Assembly: GCA_025800435.1 (NCBI GenBank)
Contig: JAOXRV010000205.1
Location: 1 to 9,461 of the forward strand
Length of the DNA stretch: 9,461 bases
Reading direction: 5' to 3'
DNA from: Cellvibrionaceae bacterium
GTDB taxonomy: Bacteria; Pseudomonadota; Gammaproteobacteria; Pseudomonadales; Cellvibrionaceae
This document shows, piece after piece, positions 6,266-9,461 of the stretch (position 1 is its first letter; each line of letters begins with the position of its first letter). The notes below the pieces were generated by a model that saw nothing but the letters and a program-made list of their open reading frames with translations, searched no databases and was not told the DNA's origin. The translations under genes were made by a program, and so were the position numbers.

Positions 6266-7171
6266 CTATAGATCGTCGTAGCCCAAGCTGCGCAGGGCTC
6301 GCTCATCGTCCGACCAACCGGACTTAACCTTAACCCACAGGCGCAGCATTACTTGGCAATCGAACAAGCGCTCCATATCCTCGCGGGCCTGGGCACCGAT
6401 ACTTTTTATACGCGAGCCCTTATCGCCAATTAAAATCCGCTTTTGGCCGTCGCGCTCAACCAAGATCAAGGCACCGATATGAAGAATATGCCCCTCGGCA
6501 TTAAATTCCTCTATCTCTACAGTCATTTGGTAGGGCAGCTCATCGCCGAGCTGCCGGGTAATTTTTTCCCGCACAATTTCGGCGGCCATAAAACGTGAGC
6601 TGCGGTCGGTAATCTGATCCTCGGGGAAAAAGTGCCTGCCCTCAGGCAGGCGCTTTTCAATTTCGCTCTCCAGTGCCTCAAGGTTGTGGCCGCGCAGGGC
6701 CGAGATAGGCACGACCTCCTCCAGCTGAAGTTTTTCGGTTAAATTTTGCAGGTGTGGCAACAGGGTTTCCTTATCCTCTAGCATATCCACCTTGTTGACC
6801 GCCAAGATAATCGGGCAATCGAGATTTTGCAGGCGCTTCACCACCATCTCGTCTTCATCGGTCCAGGCCAGCCGGTCCACCAAAAACACCACCAGATCCA
6901 CATCGCGGATGGCGGTAGTGGCCGCCCGATTCATATAGCGGTTGATGGCGCGGTTATGCTGCAGGTGTAATCCCGGGGTATCCACATAGATAAACTGACT
7001 GGGCCCCTCGGTTTTAATGCCCAGCACATTGTGACGGGTGGTCTGGGGTTTGCGCGAAGTAATACTAATTTTTTGCTGCAAAATATGGTTGAGCAGGGTC
7101 GACTTGCCCACATTGGGGCGGCCGACAATAGCGATATAGCCGCAGCGCTGGGATTGATCGGAATCGGACAC
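6266..7171 (-). CDS. era: GTPase Era, GTG start
   Basis: Essential Ras-like GTPase that binds the 3' end of 16S rRNA and helps 30S subunit maturation. Motifs, numbered from the GTG: G1 GRPNVGKS (17-24), the switch region TTRHNVLG (44-51), G3 DTPG (64-67), G4 NKVD (126-129), G5 SAL (157-159), then a C-terminal KH RNA-binding domain at about 205-285 with the loop IGDKGSRI (248-255). The frame also continues up to an ATG at 7219, which would overlap rnc and add 16 residues without family resemblance. The GTG at 7171, preceded by CGAGG with a 6-base spacer, gives 301 residues, exactly the length of E. coli Era, and is preferred. It lies 19 bases after the rnc stop and 8 bases before recO; the rnc-era pairing is widely conserved. 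Confidence 0.96.
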   Translation of the reverse strand: MSDSDQSQRCGYIAIVGRPNVGKSTLLNHILQQKISITSRKPQTTRHNVLGIKTEGPSQFIYVDTPGLHLQHNRAINRYMNRAATTAIRDVDLVVFLVDRLAWTDEDEMVVKRLQNLDCPIILAVNKVDMLEDKETLLPHLQNLTEKLQLEEVVPISALRGHNLEALESEIEKRLPEGRHFFPEDQITDRSSRFMAAEIVREKITRQLGDELPYQMTVEIEEFNAEGHILHIGALILVERDGQKRILIGDKGSRIKSIGAQAREDMERLFDCQVMLRLWVKVKSGWSDDERALRSLGYDDL

Positions 7172-7190
7172 GGTTAACCTCGTTGGGGCG

Positions 7191-7901
7191 CTACAGGCCC
7201 TGCTCTTTAATTTGGGCAATGGCCCGGGCGGCAGCCGCTTTTTCGGCTTTGCGGCGATTGGCGGCCTGGGCCCGAGTGGGCTGCTTTAGCAGTGCCAGGG
7301 AGCACTCTACTACAAAGCTCTGGGAGTGGTTTTCCCCCTCCACCTCCACCACGCGATACTCGGGCAGGGCCAACTTGCGCGCTTGCATAATTTCTTGCAG
7401 AGCCGTTTTGGGGTCTTTATCCGCTTGCTCTAGGTGTTCTGGGGCAAGGCGCCCAGCAAACCAATCGAGCACCACCTGCTTGGCCGCCTCAAAGCCGCCA
7501 TCGACATAGACGGCGCCAATAATCGCCTCGACCGCATCGGCCAGAATCGAATCCCGACGAAAGCCACCGCTTTTCATTTCGCCTTCACCCAGCAATAGGC
7601 TTTCGCCCAAGTTGAGCTCGCGCGCTATCTCCGCCAGGGTTTCACCCTTGACCAGGGCAGAACGGGTACGGCTTAGCAGGCCCTCACTGGCCTCGGGCAG
7701 GTTTTCAAATAGACGCTGACCGATGACAAAGCCCAGAATTGAATCACCCAAAAATTCCAGCCGCTCGTTATTGGTTTTGCCGCAGCTGCGGTGAGTCAGG
7801 GCCAAATCCAGCAGGCTCTGGTCGCCAAACTCATAGCCGATACTCTTTAACAGGCGAATACGGCTTGGGCTGTTATGGGCCGATGTGGTTTTAGTAGGCA
7901 C
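7191..7901 (-). CDS. rnc: Ribonuclease III
   Basis: Double-strand-specific endoribonuclease that cuts the rRNA precursor and various mRNA or sRNA duplexes, acting as a Mg-dependent dimer. At 236 residues (226 in E. coli) it has the signature NERLEFLGDS (45-54), with the catalytic residues E49, D53, D122 and E125 (the last two in ADAVEAIIGA) corresponding to E. coli E41, D45, D114 and E117. A double-stranded-RNA-binding domain spans about 163-234 and includes DPKTALQEIMQ and a lysine/arginine-rich final helix near RRKAEKAAAARAIAQI. The start is a GTG at 7901, overlapping the end of the DUF4845 gene by 11 bases; no convincing Shine-Dalgarno sequence is visible there, so coupled translation is likely. 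RNase III often trims its own leader, but no cleavage site can be identified here. Confidence 0.96.
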   Translation of the reverse strand: MPTKTTSAHNSPSRIRLLKSIGYEFGDQSLLDLALTHRSCGKTNNERLEFLGDSILGFVIGQRLFENLPEASEGLLSRTRSALVKGETLAEIARELNLGESLLLGEGEMKSGGFRRDSILADAVEAIIGAVYVDGGFEAAKQVVLDWFAGRLAPEHLEQADKDPKTALQEIMQARKLALPEYRVVEVEGENHSQSFVVECSLALLKQPTRAQAANRRKAEKAAAARAIAQIKEQGL

Positions 7902-8307
7902 GGTCGCGGCAACAATCTTCGGGATTGCGGGTATCTAATTTGTGGCGAAAGTGCATAACCACATCGGTGTTGGAAAACAAGTTATTGCGCACTTCGTAGT
8001 CAATAATCACAATAAAGTGGTCGTCAACTCGCTGTATCTCCCAGCTTTTGGGGTCGGCCGCCTGGCCGCGCACATTATTCAGGGTAAAGGTTCTAGTCAG
8101 TTGAGTGCGCACATGCTCAGAGCTGCGGCCAATAATACTGTTCTCGCCAGTCGGCAATTTGCGCAGCGCCGCCTCAACAAAACGGTCATCCATATAAGCC
8201 GGTACGGTTTTGCTGGCGAACAACAGCAGGCAACCGAAAATAAACAATAGCACTAGAGCGCCGCTGACGGTAATACCCAACTGCTTGTGCATACGTGTCA
8301 TAGCCAT
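7891..8307 (-). CDS. DUF4845 family small membrane protein
   Basis: A 138-residue protein with one N-terminal membrane segment (about 13-31, ITVSGALVLLFIFGCLLLF) followed by a soluble domain of about 105 residues. I place it in the DUF4845 family on its position between lepB and rnc and on features such as VPAYMDDRFVEAAL and DYEVRNNLFSNTDVVMHF, which are typical of these proteins in Pseudomonas and relatives. The family's function is not established. The ATG at 8307 has AGGTAG 4 bases upstream, a fair ribosome site. It begins 37 bases after lepB and overlaps rnc by 11 bases, so it is very likely co-transcribed with both. The orientation (short cytoplasmic tail, bulk in the periplasm) is inferred from the basic MHK near the N-terminus. 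Confidence 0.85.
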   Translation of the reverse strand: MAMTRMHKQLGITVSGALVLLFIFGCLLLFASKTVPAYMDDRFVEAALRKLPTGENSIIGRSSEHVRTQLTRTFTLNNVRGQAADPKSWEIQRVDDHFIVIIDYEVRNNLFSNTDVVMHFRHKLDTRNPEDCCRDRAY

Positions 8308-8344
8308 TTTCTACCTGTAGAGTTAATGCTTATTGACATCCCTG

Positions 8345-9220
8345 TTACTGAATACCACCTACCCGCTTAAAGCTGGGCAGGCTGCCAAGTTCTTTCCATT
8401 GCATCCAAATTGCAAACGCTTTACCGACGATGGCCGACTCGGGCACCGGCCCCCAAGCACGAGAGTCCATGCTGTTATCGCGGTTGTCGCCCATCATAAA
8501 ATAGTGGCCCTCGGGCACATTCCACTCGCCGTGCTTACCGAAACGAGTGGGGGTAATATTTTTGCGTATGGCATGCTCAACACCGTCGAGATTTTCGCTC
8601 GCCAGCTCGTACACAGGACGCGCCGGGGGCAAAGACGCAAGCAGCTCTTGCGGCGCTTGCTCACCATTAATATACAGCACATTATTGGTGTAGCGAATAT
8701 GGTCACCGGGAAGCCCAACCACACGCTTGATATAATAGGTATCGGGTTTGTGGGGTGGAAAAAATACCATCACATCGCCGCGTTTGGGCTGGTTTAAATC
8801 CATCACCTTGGTACGTACCACAGGCAGGCGAAGGCCGTAGGTGTATTTATTAACCAGAATAAAATCGCCAACTTCTAAGGTGGGCACCATCGACGGGGAA
8901 GGAATTTGAAAAGGCTCTGCTATAAACGAGCGCAGCACCAGCACTATCGCCAACACTGGAAAAAAAGATTTTGAATACTCCACGATAGTGGGCTCGCGAG
9001 AGGCTTCTTCCAGTAGCTCTACGCGGGCTTGCTGGGCCTGTGCCAGTGCACCATTGGCAGCCACTGCCAAGTTATCATCTGGGCCCTTTGCGCCCATACT
9101 AGACTCAATCTCAGCCACCCGTACCCTGCGTTTAGGGGAAAAAACAATCGCATCAATCAGCCACACCACACCGGTGAAGGCCACCGCAATTACCAATACT
9201 AAAGGGAAGTTAATATCCAT
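8345..9220 (-). CDS. lepB: Signal peptidase I (LepB)
   Basis: Inner-membrane serine protease that removes signal peptides from exported proteins on the periplasmic side, using a Ser/Lys dyad. The 291-residue protein has a first membrane segment at about 5-27, a polar basic linker of about 55 residues, and a second membrane segment at about 86-101. The catalytic serine is S110 in IPSPSMVPTL (the commoner family form is PSGSM) and the general base is K165 in YYIKRVVGLPGD (162-173). The final conserved box GDNRDNSMDSRAWG (244-257) is complete. It starts at the ATG 9220 after a 140-base structured leader with only a weak GAGAG ribosome site, and ends 37 bases before the DUF4845 gene. It is the likely enzyme for the signal peptide on the secreted protein encoded at 4310-4984. 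Confidence 0.96.
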   Translation of the reverse strand: MDINFPLVLVIAVAFTGVVWLIDAIVFSPKRRVRVAEIESSMGAKGPDDNLAVAANGALAQAQQARVELLEEASREPTIVEYSKSFFPVLAIVLVLRSFIAEPFQIPSPSMVPTLEVGDFILVNKYTYGLRLPVVRTKVMDLNQPKRGDVMVFFPPHKPDTYYIKRVVGLPGDHIRYTNNVLYINGEQAPQELLASLPPARPVYELASENLDGVEHAIRKNITPTRFGKHGEWNVPEGHYFMMGDNRDNSMDSRAWGPVPESAIVGKAFAIWMQWKELGSLPSFKRVGGIQ

Positions 9221-9249
9221 GACTGTTGTTGCTCTCGCTAATTTTTTAC

Positions 9250-9264
9250 GCGCCCTATAGGCGC
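9250..9264. other. Short GC-rich inverted repeat in the lepB leader
   Basis: GCGCC and GGCGC form a 5-bp perfect stem around a 5-base loop, 30 bases upstream of the lepB start codon. On the minus strand it is followed by GTAAAAAA, not a T run, so it is not a terminator for lepA. It is one of three hairpins in this gap. Confidence 0.3.
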
Positions 9265-9270
9265 CGGCTT

Positions 9271-9285
9271 AAAGATCCAATCTTT
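9271..9285. other. Inverted repeat in the lepB leader
   Basis: AAAGAT and ATCTTT form a perfect 6-bp stem around a 3-base loop. It falls just downstream of the candidate -10 box at 9289-9294, where it could be an operator or a leader hairpin. No regulator can be named. Confidence 0.3.
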
Positions 9286-9288
9286 GAA

Positions 9289-9320
9289 GTTATAATTTAC
9301 ACTTTGTTAGCTGCTGACAA
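9289..9320 (-). promoter_or_regulatory. Candidate lepB promoter
   Basis: On the minus strand TATAAC (9294-9289) matches five of six -10 bases, and TTGTCA (9320-9315) matches five of six -35 bases. The spacing between them is 20 bases, longer than the usual 17; with a 17-base spacer the -10 would be the weaker AATTAT. The -35 box lies inside the long inverted repeat at 9306-9344. The lepA-lepB gap of 140 bases makes a promoter plausible, but the call is tentative. Confidence 0.3.
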
Positions 9321-9344
9321 CTCTATTTGTCGCAGCAGCCTAAC
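9306..9344. other. Long imperfect inverted repeat between lepA and lepB
   Basis: GTTAG CTGCT GACAA on the left pairs with TTGTC, a 2-base bulge, AGCAG and CTAAC on the right, around a loop of 6 bases, giving a stem of about 15 bp with small bulges. On the minus strand it starts 17 bases after the lepA stop codon and is followed by AAAGTG rather than a T run. It could stabilise the lepA 3' end, attenuate read-through, or be a copy of a dispersed repeat. Confidence 0.5.
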
Positions 9345-9360
9345 GCTTTAGCTAATTATC

Positions 9361-9461
9361 TTAGCTATCTACTTTCAACACCGCCAGGAAGGCCTCTTGG
9401 GGAATTTCCACCCGACCTACTTGTTTCATGCGCTTTTTACCGGCTTTTTGCTTTTCCAGCA
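9361..9461 (-). CDS. lepA: Elongation factor 4 (LepA), last 33 codons only
   Basis: The 3' end of the gene for the translational GTPase LepA/EF4, which acts on ribosomes. The visible tail reads LEKQKAGKKRMKQVGRVEIP and then QEAFLAVLKVDS before TAA at 9363-9361. It matches the LepA-specific C-terminal domain of E. coli (LLEKQKEGKKRMKQIGNVELPQ in that protein, quoted in part). The basic GKKRMKQ segment and the EIPQEAFLA stretch are characteristic. The G domain and other domains lie beyond the window. lepA directly before lepB is the normal gammaproteobacterial order. Confidence 0.93.
   Translation of the reverse strand, partial: LEKQKAGKKRMKQVGRVEIPQEAFLAVLKVDS

Noticed and set aside
8333..8797. 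A 154-codon open frame on the plus strand
   Set aside because: It lies entirely opposite lepB, whose catalytic motifs are intact; no ribosome site or recognisable protein. A shadow of lepB codon structure.

Overview
The window is a chromosomal stretch from a gammaproteobacterium, most likely a marine relative of the Cellvibrionales/Pseudomonadales. Evidence for this is the strong Pseudomonas-like character of CysM, RlmD and RelA, the LepB-DUF4845-RNase III-Era-RecO gene order, and the RelA-specific EFDD signature. All ten genes lie on the minus strand, so the biological reading direction is from 9461 down to 1. Open frames on the plus strand look like shadows of these genes.

In transcription order: (1) the last 33 codons of lepA (9361-9461); (2) a 140-base gap holding three stem-loops and a possible promoter; (3) a tight block lepB, DUF4845 gene, rnc, era, recO, acpS (9220-5135), with gaps of 8 to 37 bases or overlaps of 8 and 11 bases, consistent with one transcript; (4) a 150-base gap with a nested hairpin and a candidate promoter; (5) a gene for a secreted protein with a C-terminal sorting/anchor signal (4984-4310), with no recognised function; (6) a 165-base gap; (7) cysM, rlmD and relA (4144 to the window edge), relA being cut off at its 3' end.

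The housekeeping genes cover signal peptide removal (LepB), dsRNA and rRNA processing (RNase III), 30S assembly (Era), recombinational repair (RecO), activation of acyl carrier protein (AcpS), cysteine synthesis (CysM), 23S rRNA methylation (RlmD) and the stringent response (RelA). Two clusters that are separate in Pseudomonas aeruginosa (lepA to acpS region, and cysM-rlmD-relA) are adjacent here, joined at the secreted-protein gene.

Most of the window is ordinary. The points worth a second look are: the unassigned secreted protein with a C-terminal sorting signal; an RlmD that lacks the N-terminal TRAM domain and carries a basic insertion; the absence of pdxJ from its usual place between recO and acpS; a perfect 8-bp inverted repeat that puts the cysM Shine-Dalgarno sequence in a hairpin loop; and structured intergenic regions before lepB and before the secreted-protein gene. 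I see no mobile element, CRISPR array, tRNA or rRNA.
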